Shown here: piece by piece, positions 42,581-50,838 of the stretch | How positions within the stretch are numbered: the stretch's first letter is position 1 | Layout: each line of letters opens with the position of its first letter | Notes under the pieces: model-generated | Told to the model about the DNA's origin: nothing | Seen by the model: only the letters and a program-made list of their open reading frames with translations | Databases searched by the model: none | Source: Clostridium sp. MCC353 | GTDB lineage: Bacteria > Bacillota > Clostridia > Lachnospirales > Lachnospiraceae | DNA length: 64,000 bases | Direction: 5' to 3' | Assembly: GCF_018785315.1 (NCBI RefSeq) | Contig: NZ_WQPN01000008.1 | Span: 62,001-126,000, forward strand | Position numbers and translations under genes: made by a program

Positions 42581-43585
42581 GTGAATAGTCAAGGTGCTAT
42601 TAATAGGAAATCAAATATTATTATATACACAACAGAAGACGGTTTGGCAAAGATAGATACAACTTTTGATGGAGATACGGTCTGGCTGTCAATTGATCAG
42701 ATGGCGGAGTTGTTTCAAAGAGATAGAAGCGTAATAGGCAAGCATGTGAGAAATGTTTTTAAAGAAGGAGAATTGTCCAAAGAATCAGTATGGGCAAAAT
42801 TTGCCTATACTGCTGCTGACGGAAAAGTTTATGATGTAGATTATTATAATCTTGACGTGATTATTTCGGTCGGTTATCGTGTGAAGTCAAAGCGCGGCAC
42901 ACAATTTAGAATATGGGCAACAGGCATTTTAAAAGAATATATGAGAAAAGGTTTTGCGCTGGACGATGAGCGGCTGAAGAATCTGGGTGGTGGAGGCTAC
43001 TTTAAAGAATTACTCGAACGTATTAGAGATATACGTGCTTCTGAGAAGGTATTTTACAGGCAAGTCTTAGAAATTTATGCTACAAGTATTGATTATGATC
43101 CGAAAGCTGAAATATCTATTCAGTTCTTTAAAAAGGTTCAGAATAAGATTCACTATGCGATTCATGGACAAACTGCAGCAGAAGTTATTTATACCAGAGC
43201 GGATGCTGAAAAAGAGTTTATGGGACTTATGACATTTGCAGGAAACCAGCCAACATTAAAAGAGGCTGTCATTGCCAAAAACTATCTGAATGAAAAAGAA
43301 CTTCGGGCGATGGGACAACTTGTTTCAGGGTATCTTGATTTTGCGGAACGTCAGGCAGAGCGGGAACAGGTAATGACTATGAGCGATTGGGCAGCGCATT
43401 TGGATCGTATACTTACAATGAGTGGCGAACAGTTACTTCAAGGAAACGGAAGTGTTACTCATAAACAAGCAGTTGATAAAGCAACGAGTGAATACAGAAA
43501 ATATAAAACCAGAACCCTCAGTGATGTGGAGAAGGATTATTTGGATTCGATAAAAATATTGGAACATAAAACGGATAAGAGTTGA
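42581..43585 (+). CDS. RhuM family protein
   Basis: A 334-residue protein with the RhuM signature DTVWLSIDQMAELFQRDRSV, then KHVRNVF, VDYYNLDVIISVGYRVKS and a helical C-terminal half. RhuM was named in a Salmonella pathogenicity island and is now common in mobile and defence loci; its activity is not established. A GTG at 42581 follows GAGGAGG at a good distance, while the GTG at 42572 overlaps it. The Fic-like tail found in longer members is absent here, though a decayed one lies at 37370. Confidence 0.82.
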   Translation: MNSQGAINRKSNIIIYTTEDGLAKIDTTFDGDTVWLSIDQMAELFQRDRSVIGKHVRNVFKEGELSKESVWAKFAYTAADGKVYDVDYYNLDVIISVGYRVKSKRGTQFRIWATGILKEYMRKGFALDDERLKNLGGGGYFKELLERIRDIRASEKVFYRQVLEIYATSIDYDPKAEISIQFFKKVQNKIHYAIHGQTAAEVIYTRADAEKEFMGLMTFAGNQPTLKEAVIAKNYLNEKELRAMGQLVSGYLDFAERQAEREQVMTMSDWAAHLDRILTMSGEQLLQGNGSVTHKQAVDKATSEYRKYKTRTLSDVEKDYLDSIKILEHKTDKS

Positions 43586-44041
43586 AAAGGTGATATTATT
43601 TACGAGTTAATAAATAAGACAAGCGAAACTCCGCCAGGGGTGCGCCACGTCTTTCAGACATCATTATTATTCACTCAATACACGTTGAGACCGCCGTGTT
43701 GCTGGTGCGAAAACCTTGATTCTAGGCGGGGGTTCGGGATTTTTTGGAGAAAATGGAGTTGTGTTTTTCCAGAAGGTGAGATAGATAAGTTTCCGCAGAT
43801 AGGGGGACGGGGATAACGCCGGATAGTTTGAAAATGAGGGCTTTGTCGGGCAAAAGATACAATCCGGCAAAAACCATACTATTTGGCAAAAGTGGATACT
43901 GTTTGGCAAAAACTATAATTCATGGCGAAAGTAACAAATTACTGAAACATTCTTCTGCTCATGTTATACTTATTAAAATAAGTCTTGAAAGAAATCAATT
44001 TAAGATGCCAGATTTTTAACAATAGACAGGGGGCTTTAGGG
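43586..44041 (+). other. gap with rlmD scar 4 and spaced GGCAAAA repeats
   Basis: At 43631-43719 the frame reads SDIIIIHSIHVETAVLLV and ends RKP-stop, an RlmD-like C-terminus with the same upstream layout as scar 2 (CCGCC.GGGGT, GACATCATT.TTAT). At 43849, 43866, 43885, 43905 and 43924 the motif GGC(A/G)AAA recurs with 17-20 base spacing. No other gene is visible before the UPF0158 start. Confidence 0.6.
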
Positions 44042-44467
44042 ATGAAAGTAAAATTAGGTGTCATTTTGGATGCGATTGAGATGGCAGATGATAATTATAC
44101 ATATTTTTTGGATTTAGAAACAGGAGAAAGTGTGTTCCTTGCAGATGAGCTGATTACTGGTCTGGACAATGAGGGGTTGGAAGATGAAATTGAAGAAAAA
44201 CCGGAACGCTATTTAAGGCTTCCAACGAAATTTGAAATTCACGAATATCATATCATGGAAGAATTTATCTGGACTTTAAAAGGTGAAAGGGCGGATAAAC
44301 TGGAATGTGCCATACGGAGGCGGGGAGCGTTCAGGAGATTTAAGGATATGGTAGACAGAATGGGGATTTCACAGCAGTGGTATGATTTTCAGGCAGAGTA
44401 TTACAGGAAATTGGCCATTGACTGGTGCCGGGAGTATGGGCTGGAGTATGAGGAGGAGAGCATGTGA
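44042..44467 (+). CDS. UPF0158 family protein
   Basis: A 141-residue acidic protein (VILDAIEMADDNYTYFLDLE, LRLPTKFEIHEYHIMEEFI, RRRGAFRRFKDMVDRMGI) of the uncharacterised UPF0158 family. The frame opens at 43985, but AGGGGG and homology favour the ATG at 44042. Its TGA overlaps the GTG of the acetyltransferase, so the two genes are coupled. GC content recovers here compared with the preceding genes. Confidence 0.8.
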   Translation: MKVKLGVILDAIEMADDNYTYFLDLETGESVFLADELITGLDNEGLEDEIEEKPERYLRLPTKFEIHEYHIMEEFIWTLKGERADKLECAIRRRGAFRRFKDMVDRMGISQQWYDFQAEYYRKLAIDWCREYGLEYEEESM

Positions 44468-44868
44468 ATATTAGGCTTGCGGAAAAATCAGATATTGAAA
44501 TTCTTTCTATATATGATAAACATATCAGGATAACTGAACTGGAATCTGCCGTATCGCTTGGCCGGGTAATTGTGGCAGAAGATAACGGAAGCTTTATAGG
44601 CTGGCTGCGGTGGAATTTGTTTTGGGATAACACGCCGTTTATGAATATGTTGTTTATACTTGAACGGTATCGTAGCTGTGGCTATGGAAGAAAAATGGTT
44701 GCTTATTGGGAAAAACAAATGAAGACTAAGGGGTATGATTTAGTCATGACATCTTCTTTGTCGAATGAAGCGGCACAGCATTTTCACCGTAAATTGAACT
44801 ATGTGGATTCTGGTGCACTCCTGTTGCCAGAAGAGCCCCTGGAAATTATTTTTGTAAAGAAGCTATAG
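44464..44868 (+). CDS. GNAT family N-acetyltransferase
   Basis: A 134-residue single GNAT domain: RVIVAEDNGSFIGWLRWN is the central strand pair and LERYRSCGYGRKMVAYWE is the acetyl-CoA-binding loop (Q/RxxGxG/A type). It starts with GTG, four bases inside the UPF0158 gene. The acceptor substrate is unknown. Confidence 0.82.
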   Translation: MNIRLAEKSDIEILSIYDKHIRITELESAVSLGRVIVAEDNGSFIGWLRWNLFWDNTPFMNMLFILERYRSCGYGRKMVAYWEKQMKTKGYDLVMTSSLSNEAAQHFHRKLNYVDSGALLLPEEPLEIIFVKKL

Positions 44869-44910
44869 GTTGAAGTCACTATTTTTATTCATGATATGGA
44901 AGGCAGGCCC

Positions 44911-45173
44911 ATGATAAGGTATGTAACAAAGAACGATGAAGGTCAAATCCTATCCTTGATGGAACTGGTAAAAGATGATTTTGCCGGGTATAAAGAAAAG
45001 AATTTTTTAGGAGCAGTATATAATGCTACCAGCAATGATGGAGCAATTATGGAAGAAAAAGATGGGAGAATAGCGGGATTACTTTTGTGCTCAAAGAAAA
45101 AGAACTGTCTTTTCTTGCCGTGCATCCTGAGTATTGAAAGAACGGTGTTGCAATTGAAAAAGAGCTAATGTAG
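44911..45173 (+). pseudogene. frameshifted GNAT acetyltransferase
   Basis: MIRYVTKNDEGQILSLMELV and DGAIMEEKDGRIAGLLL are intact GNAT strands, but after KK the frame shifts: LSFLAVHPEY, then an in-frame TGA, then KNGVAIEKELM-stop lies in another frame. The acetyl-CoA loop and the whole second half are missing, so it is inactive. Confidence 0.7.
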
Positions 45174-45715
45174 TAATTATGCAACGGTCTGTTGCACAAT
45201 TAGAAAACACTTATGCAGAATAAAGTTGGTAAGAATAAAACGCTTGAGCCTTGAGTATTTTATTCTTGGAGGTGGGTTTGCTGATAAAATACCTTTCCTG
45301 GTATAATAAAACCTTCTCCAAACAATCTCTTTAATGCTATACTTTACAGATACAAGAAGGACAGAAAGCAGAATAGAAAATCTATGATTTGGATGGAAAA
45401 AACTCCTCCGCCAAGGGAAGACTATACCTTTTTGGCATCAAGTTGCTTTGTTGTTTACTAGATAGTGCGTTTTGAGGTTTGCAACTAAGGATAAATTTAG
45501 CATCTCTGCCTGTGAGATTAACAATTGAAGATATATTCATATTAAATTCTAACATATTTGCTATGGCATATTTAATGACGCCATAGTGCGTAAATCGATT
45601 GGCTACAAACATCCGGAAATATGATTGCTAATATAACAACGGCCAGAGCCTTTATAATGTCGGTATGCTTTAGGGCAATTTATTTTTGAGGAATAGTACA
45701 TAGGAGAACAAATAT
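45169..45715 (+). other. gene-free gap with a repeat-family copy
   Basis: TAATTATGCAACGGTCTGTT followed by GCACAATTAG at 45174-45205 and AAGAATAAAACGCTTGAGCC further on correspond to the sequence behind the DUF1016 gene (40616-40710). The rest is AT-rich. A minus-strand frame at 45382-45612 has no ribosome site and no known family, so I do not call it. The ribosome site AGGAGA directly precedes the next gene. Confidence 0.5.
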
Positions 45716-47212
45716 ATGAAAGAGGCAGAAATAAAAAATTATCTTGCGAAAAATCTTCATGTTATTTCGAGTGAACTAGTACTGGTAAAAACGGAATATA
45801 AACTTGAAAATAATGTGGGTACAGATGGCTATATTGATATATTAGCAAGAGATATATATGATAATTATGTGATCATAGAGATCAAGCGATCTAAACAATC
45901 ATCACGGTCTGCAATACATGAAATTATGAAATATGTCTCCTTACTTAAAACTACTTTACATTTGAAAGACAGTGAGATACGAGTAATAATAATATCTACA
46001 GAATGGGATGAACTTATTACGCCATTTTGTGAATGGAAAGAGAAGGTGAATTTGGCAATAGAAGGCTACCAATTTACACCTGAGAGAAAATGTGTAGAAA
46101 TTTTAGATGTAATTGAGGATAAGCAGGAGCGTGAACTTTCTCGAAATCAATTGGCGTTTCTTTATAAAACGGTAAACGAATTAGAAAGATGTAAGGAAAA
46201 ATTAGTAAATATAATTCAAAAATGCAAATTGCAGGATTTTTTCTTACTTGAGCTTAGAAATGAGGGGAATGTTAGTGTGGTGTTTCCCGTTGCTTTAATC
46301 TTAGTGATTCAACGTTATTCAAAAGATAAATATATTTCAATATTAACCAGTAGTGATTGGAACCAAGAATGGGATGAACAGGAAAGTTATGAATATGAAG
46401 GAGAAGAACTGTTAGTTTTTTTTGAAGAAAGTATTTATAAAAAAATAAATAGTTACAGGTTATTTAATGATGTACAAGTTTGTAGTCCGGAAACAATAGT
46501 ATCGATGGTTGCCCAGCAAGGATGGATCCCTATAGGGGTTACTAAGAGCGGATATTTTGTCCATGAGAATAGATCAGATGAATGGTTTTTTAGAAAAGCA
46601 ACGGGAGTAGAAGAAAATAATAATAATTATATATTTGAAAATTTTTGTGATAATAAATTTGAACTTAGGTTCTCGGAGATGTTAAATAGCGCTAGAGAGT
46701 TTATGTACCACAAGGATGATATGCTTAGCTGTTTTGATGAAGTATGGAATGTCATCGAACATAAGAAAGTTAAGAGAACTACTATTGAAATATATAATAG
46801 TGGGAATATCATACAAAATTTAATAATGTATGAAATTAATGGAAATATAGAAGAGTTACCTTATGCTGATATTTTTTTAGAATACAATGATGGAAAAGTG
46901 GATAGATATGTAATCCTATTGGCATATGGGCAAGGAGAAATAAAGTCAGAGTGTTTTATATTAGATAGCCTATTGAAAGGAGATGGTTCGGTATATATGC
47001 AAATGCTTTGGTCTGGGGAAATAGTGATATATAATGATGAAATTATGAAAAACCTTGGACTTACATATGATTGGATGAAATATAGTTATGAAAATGGATG
47101 CTGGATACTACGAAGAAATTTTAAAAAATTAAAATTTATGACGTTTTATAAGGAGAATATTTACAAAATCAAGAAAATTCAACAATGGTATTTGGAACAT
47201 ATCGCGTATTAA
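45716..47212 (+). CDS. NucS/DUF91-like nuclease-domain protein, first gene of a pair
   Basis: A 498-residue protein. Its N-terminal ~130 residues carry a PD-(D/E)XK core like that of NucS/DUF91 enzymes: VGTDGYIDILARD (Asp41), VIIEIKRSK (Glu55, Lys57), then a conserved helix (SAIHEIMKYVSLL). The remaining 370 residues, strongly AT-rich in coding, match nothing I recognise; they may be a sensor or recognition part (YIFENFCDNKFELRFSEML). The gene lies 44 bases ahead of a second nuclease-like gene in the same orientation. A defence role is inferred. Confidence 0.7.
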   Translation: MKEAEIKNYLAKNLHVISSELVLVKTEYKLENNVGTDGYIDILARDIYDNYVIIEIKRSKQSSRSAIHEIMKYVSLLKTTLHLKDSEIRVIIISTEWDELITPFCEWKEKVNLAIEGYQFTPERKCVEILDVIEDKQERELSRNQLAFLYKTVNELERCKEKLVNIIQKCKLQDFFLLELRNEGNVSVVFPVALILVIQRYSKDKYISILTSSDWNQEWDEQESYEYEGEELLVFFEESIYKKINSYRLFNDVQVCSPETIVSMVAQQGWIPIGVTKSGYFVHENRSDEWFFRKATGVEENNNNYIFENFCDNKFELRFSEMLNSAREFMYHKDDMLSCFDEVWNVIEHKKVKRTTIEIYNSGNIIQNLIMYEINGNIEELPYADIFLEYNDGKVDRYVILLAYGQGEIKSECFILDSLLKGDGSVYMQMLWSGEIVIYNDEIMKNLGLTYDWMKYSYENGCWILRRNFKKLKFMTFYKENIYKIKKIQQWYLEHIAY

Positions 47213-47256
47213 CATACTTTGAGAACTGTTTGTTTAATTATGTGAAGGAGAATGAG

Positions 47257-48321
47257 ATGATAATTTTTCAGACGGGTCATCAGGAACTATTTAATTATAT
47301 TATACATCATTTTTTAAAAAAAGAGGTTTTTAATGAGGAGATGGATCTAGGGGATATGATTGAGATTCTTCTGCCTAAATATTTATATAGAGAACAATAT
47401 CATAAATGCGTTAAAGCATTTAATGAGCTGTATCAATGGACAGAGGATTCGTTTTATCACGAGATGTGTGCACTACATGAATTACTATTATATAATTTTA
47501 TCGAATATATGGCCAATTTACAGCGAGAAATCCCCGAATTTAATCAACTTTATATTGATGAAAAAGGACATTTTTTGATAGATCAGGCTGCTCAGAATGA
47601 TTTGGCTGAATCTGATGATTTTGGATATGAAGACTGTAAAGAAATTTATTATGATATTGTTTTTTATCCGGATTTCTTATTTATAGATACTGATTTTTTG
47701 TTTATTGATAAAATATATAATACCAGAAAAGCTGGTGAAACATTTATTGAGGACATATTAGGAATTAATATAGATTACTATTTTGAACTTATGCCACAAG
47801 ATATTCAGGAACAATATAAGACAAGGCATATTACGCTAACGAGTGAAGTTGAGGCAATGTTAAAGTATGTTGAGGGTAGAATTCAGTGTGGAAATTTATA
47901 TAAGCTTTTTTGGGAAAATGATACTCCTGTAAAAGAGGAACGTATACAGCTTATATTAGAAAATATTATGGATGCATATTTTTATAATCAAGCAATAGAA
48001 ATAACCAGAGAGGCGTTAGTTGGAAATGGAAGAGTAGATTTTAAATTATACAAAGCAGATCATGAAGATGAAAAAGTTCTAATTGAAATAAAAAGAGGCA
48101 GTAGTTCTTATTTAAGAAAAGGTTATGAGAAACAGCTAACGGATTACATGCTATCTACTAATTATAAGAATGCTTTTTATTTGATTGCATGTTTTACAGA
48201 TAGTGAGTATGAACGAAGTGAACGGTTTATTAGAAATCATGTTTATACGGATACTATACAGCTATATATAAATATTTCAATATTAGATTTTAGAAAAAGA
48301 AAAACGGCGTCTATTTCTTAA
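47257..48321 (+). CDS. protein with C-terminal PD-(D/E)XK core, second gene of the pair
   Basis: A 354-residue protein. A helical N-terminal part of about 240 residues is unrecognised. The C-terminal end has a PD-(D/E)XK pattern: ALVGNGRVDFKLYKAD (Asp about 262), VLIEIKRGSSSYLRKGYEKQ (EIK about 277) and YLIACF. AAGGAG at 47245-47250 fixes the ATG at 47257, although the frame opens inside the upstream gene at 47185. It is AT-rich like its partner, and the close spacing indicates one transcript. I know no named system with this gene pair. Confidence 0.7.
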   Translation: MIIFQTGHQELFNYIIHHFLKKEVFNEEMDLGDMIEILLPKYLYREQYHKCVKAFNELYQWTEDSFYHEMCALHELLLYNFIEYMANLQREIPEFNQLYIDEKGHFLIDQAAQNDLAESDDFGYEDCKEIYYDIVFYPDFLFIDTDFLFIDKIYNTRKAGETFIEDILGINIDYYFELMPQDIQEQYKTRHITLTSEVEAMLKYVEGRIQCGNLYKLFWENDTPVKEERIQLILENIMDAYFYNQAIEITREALVGNGRVDFKLYKADHEDEKVLIEIKRGSSSYLRKGYEKQLTDYMLSTNYKNAFYLIACFTDSEYERSERFIRNHVYTDTIQLYINISILDFRKRKTASIS

Positions 48322-48479
48322 AGAAAGAGTGTACAGAATATGCAATAATTTGATATAAAAAGCAAGCTTAAAGATGGCTGATTTTATTTGCAAAGTTGAA
48401 TAGAAGACTTATTTGTTTATAATACCCAGAGTTGTCACTTATACTACAGACTCTGGCATAATTAGATTCCAGTTATGTA
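48322..48479 (+). repeat. short gap with third copy of the ATTAGATTCCAG repeat
   Basis: CATAATTAGATTCCAGTTATG near 48452-48472 matches the repeat behind the DUF1016 gene (CACAATTAGATTCCAGATGTG); an imperfect CAGAGT/ACTCTG stem precedes it. Nothing else is visible. Confidence 0.45.
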
Positions 48480-48846
48480 GGATGCAGATGGTAAGCAATC
48501 TTTAAACCTGCATCAGAAGCTATTTTCCGCATTTGACTGCAGTAAATGCAGAAATTGTTGTAAAATGTATCCAGGAAACATTCCAATAGAGGATATCAGG
48601 AAAGATGCGGAACATCTACAGATGACCGAGGAAACCTTCATAAAGAAGTACCTTTGCCAAGATTCCTCCACTGGTATATTTCAGACTATACATACTCCCT
48701 GCGGCTTTTTGCAGGAAAACGGAGACTGCCTGTTGGGTGATTGTAAGCCAGACAACTGTGTCAAATATCCTTATACTGATCAGCCGGAGCGGCTATACAG
48801 TCTGTTTAGCGTGTTGGAGGCAGAGAAGGCTTCTGACAAGGCTTAA
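48480..48846 (+). pseudogene. YkgJ-type cysteine-cluster protein fragment
   Basis: The open frame without a normal start reads FSAFDCSKCRNCCKMYPGNI, the CxxCxxCC metal-binding signature, then HTPCGFLQENGDCLLGDCKP and YPYTDQPERLYSLFSVLEA. The 5' end is cut by the preceding repeat and the 3' end stops early (AEKASDKA). An ATG at 48565 lies after the first cysteines, so a complete protein is unlikely. Confidence 0.65.
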
Positions 48847-49064
48847 CTGTGTTTTACAGGAATCATTATTACCCTTTATCCCCCTTCAAAGCTTGTTGCA
48901 AACTAAGTCCAAAATAATAGTTAAAAATAATGATTTAAAATATAAATAATTCATAATCAATGCCTAACAATAAGTAGTTTCTCATATAAAAACAAGCACC
49001 TTAATTTTTATAATAAGCGCTACGTTATATATTTCCCCCAAAACGCAAAGGAAGTGACAAATAA

Positions 49065-50180
49065 GTGAATAACAGCAATAAAATATTGAATAAATACAAA
49101 GGCTGCCTATATGGCGGAGCCATAGGAGATGCCTTGGGCTATCCAATAGAGTTCCGCAGCGCAAAAGATATCCAAACAATTTATGGTAAGAATGGAATAC
49201 AGTATTATGAGCTGTTTAACGGAAAAGCCATCATATCAGATGACACTCAAATGACATTATTTACAGCAGTCGGCCTGCTGGTTGGATATACCCGATTATG
49301 TCTGCTTGGAATCATGGGAGAGTGGCAGAGTTATGTTGAATTAGCGTACAGAGACTGGCTGATAACTCAGAATGAAGATTCTGAGGCAACAAATCCATAC
49401 TGCAAATCCTGGTTGTTGAATGTTGAAGAAATGCATAACTGGAGAGCGCCTGGCAATACGTGCCTATCCGCCTTAAAGGCTGAAAAATGCGGAAGTGTAT
49501 CAAAACCGGTTAATAGAAGCAAAGGGTGCGGAGGCGTGATGCGAGTAGCTCCTGTTGGTTTGTATCTTCCGAAACATGAAAATGACATAGTCAAGATCGA
49601 TCAGATAGCAGCGGAGGTGGCGGCAATTACACACGGCCATCCATTAGGGTATATTCCAGCAGCCACTTTGTCCCACATCATAGCAAGGTGTACATTCACG
49701 GATATGAAGTTGGAGAAGATTGTCACTGAGGCGATTGAGACAACCGCATTAATCTACAAAAACAAACAATATATTGATGATTTTATAAATATCATGAATA
49801 AGGCAATATGTTTGGCTCACCAGGAGTTAGATGATTTAGAGGCGATTAGGAAAATCGGACAGGGATGGGTTGCAGAGGAAACATTGGCAATAGCTGTTTA
49901 TTGTTCCTTAAAATATCAAAATGATTTTGTAAAGGCAGTCACAACGTCTGTGAATCACGATGGAGACAGCGATTCCACCGGAGCGGTAACAGGCAATATT
50001 ATAGGGGCATATCTGGGGCAGCAGCACATACCTGATGAGTTTATAGAGCCCTTGGAATTAAAGGAAGTTATTTCAGAAATTGCAGTTGACTTGTTCGAAG
50101 ATTGTAAGATGAGTGAATATGGAGAGTATCATGATGATAAATGGTATTCAAAGTATTGTACTGGTGATTACTGCATATGA
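49065..50180 (+). CDS. ADP-ribosylglycohydrolase (DraG family)
   Basis: A 371-residue enzyme that should remove ADP-ribose from proteins or nucleic acids. YKGCLYGGAIGDALGYPIEF, the metal-binding SDDTQMTLF (about 58), SKGCGGVMRVAPVGL, HGHPLGY and NHDGDSDSTGAVTGNIIGA (about 297) are all intact and contain the acidic ligands of the dinuclear Mg centre. It starts with GTG behind AAAGGAAGTG. Within a defence-rich island it may reverse a toxin or phage ADP-ribosylation, but no partner transferase lies next to it. Length is normal. Confidence 0.9.
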   Translation: MNNSNKILNKYKGCLYGGAIGDALGYPIEFRSAKDIQTIYGKNGIQYYELFNGKAIISDDTQMTLFTAVGLLVGYTRLCLLGIMGEWQSYVELAYRDWLITQNEDSEATNPYCKSWLLNVEEMHNWRAPGNTCLSALKAEKCGSVSKPVNRSKGCGGVMRVAPVGLYLPKHENDIVKIDQIAAEVAAITHGHPLGYIPAATLSHIIARCTFTDMKLEKIVTEAIETTALIYKNKQYIDDFINIMNKAICLAHQELDDLEAIRKIGQGWVAEETLAIAVYCSLKYQNDFVKAVTTSVNHDGDSDSTGAVTGNIIGAYLGQQHIPDEFIEPLELKEVISEIAVDLFEDCKMSEYGEYHDDKWYSKYCTGDYCI

Positions 50181-50838
50181 GAGGACGTTGAGTGCCTGTA
50201 ATATTATGTCAACAATATGTTTAAAGATGGTTTTTTCTGGCTTTTGTGTAATGTGATTATCAAATATATATTTAACGTAAACTGGAAAAACCAGAAGGCA
50301 TAAACCGATTTTATATAGGTGTTAAATCATGATAGGATGAAATTAAATTGTAGTGGTATGATTAGGCGTAAAGGTTTTTGACTTTTGCGCCTCTTTTATT
50401 GGTGAGATGAGGAGTATTATGAAAAGATTAAATAAAAAAATAACCTATACAACATAATTTAAATCAAGTCAATCGAATTCATTATTTATTAAAGTGTTTT
50501 GAGATTGTAAGAAGTGGTGGATATTAGTACATAGTTTTATTTGGAAATACAAATTTCAATGTTTTTTTTCTACAACCATTTATAATCCGAATAGGAAAAA
50601 GATGAATATTATCGCTCCCCTTAATTTATTCTATTCCGATTTTTGAGCTGTCTGATCCGAATCTATAAAATCATAGATAGAAAAATTAAAAAATGCTGAT
50701 TTTTAATAAAAAATCGTAATTTTATGTAACTTAGACTAGCCGTCACGTTAACACCTTGGTACAATAGAGAATAAGTGAAGCAATAGTACATTTGTAAATA
50801 AAAATGCAAGTTCTACGAAAGGATAACGGTACGAATAT
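50181..50838 (+). other. AT-rich gap with terminator and weak promoter
   Basis: AGGCGTAAAGG and CTTTTGCGCCT (50364-50392) form a hairpin with a CTTTTATT tail, an intrinsic terminator. Further on, TGGTACAAT (50757-50765) is an extended -10 that may drive the helicase gene. I see no gene in the remainder. Confidence 0.55.

Noticed and set aside
45382-45612. Minus-strand frame of 76 codons
   Set aside because: No ribosome site or promoter, AT-rich intergenic surroundings and no family I can name; at most a remnant.
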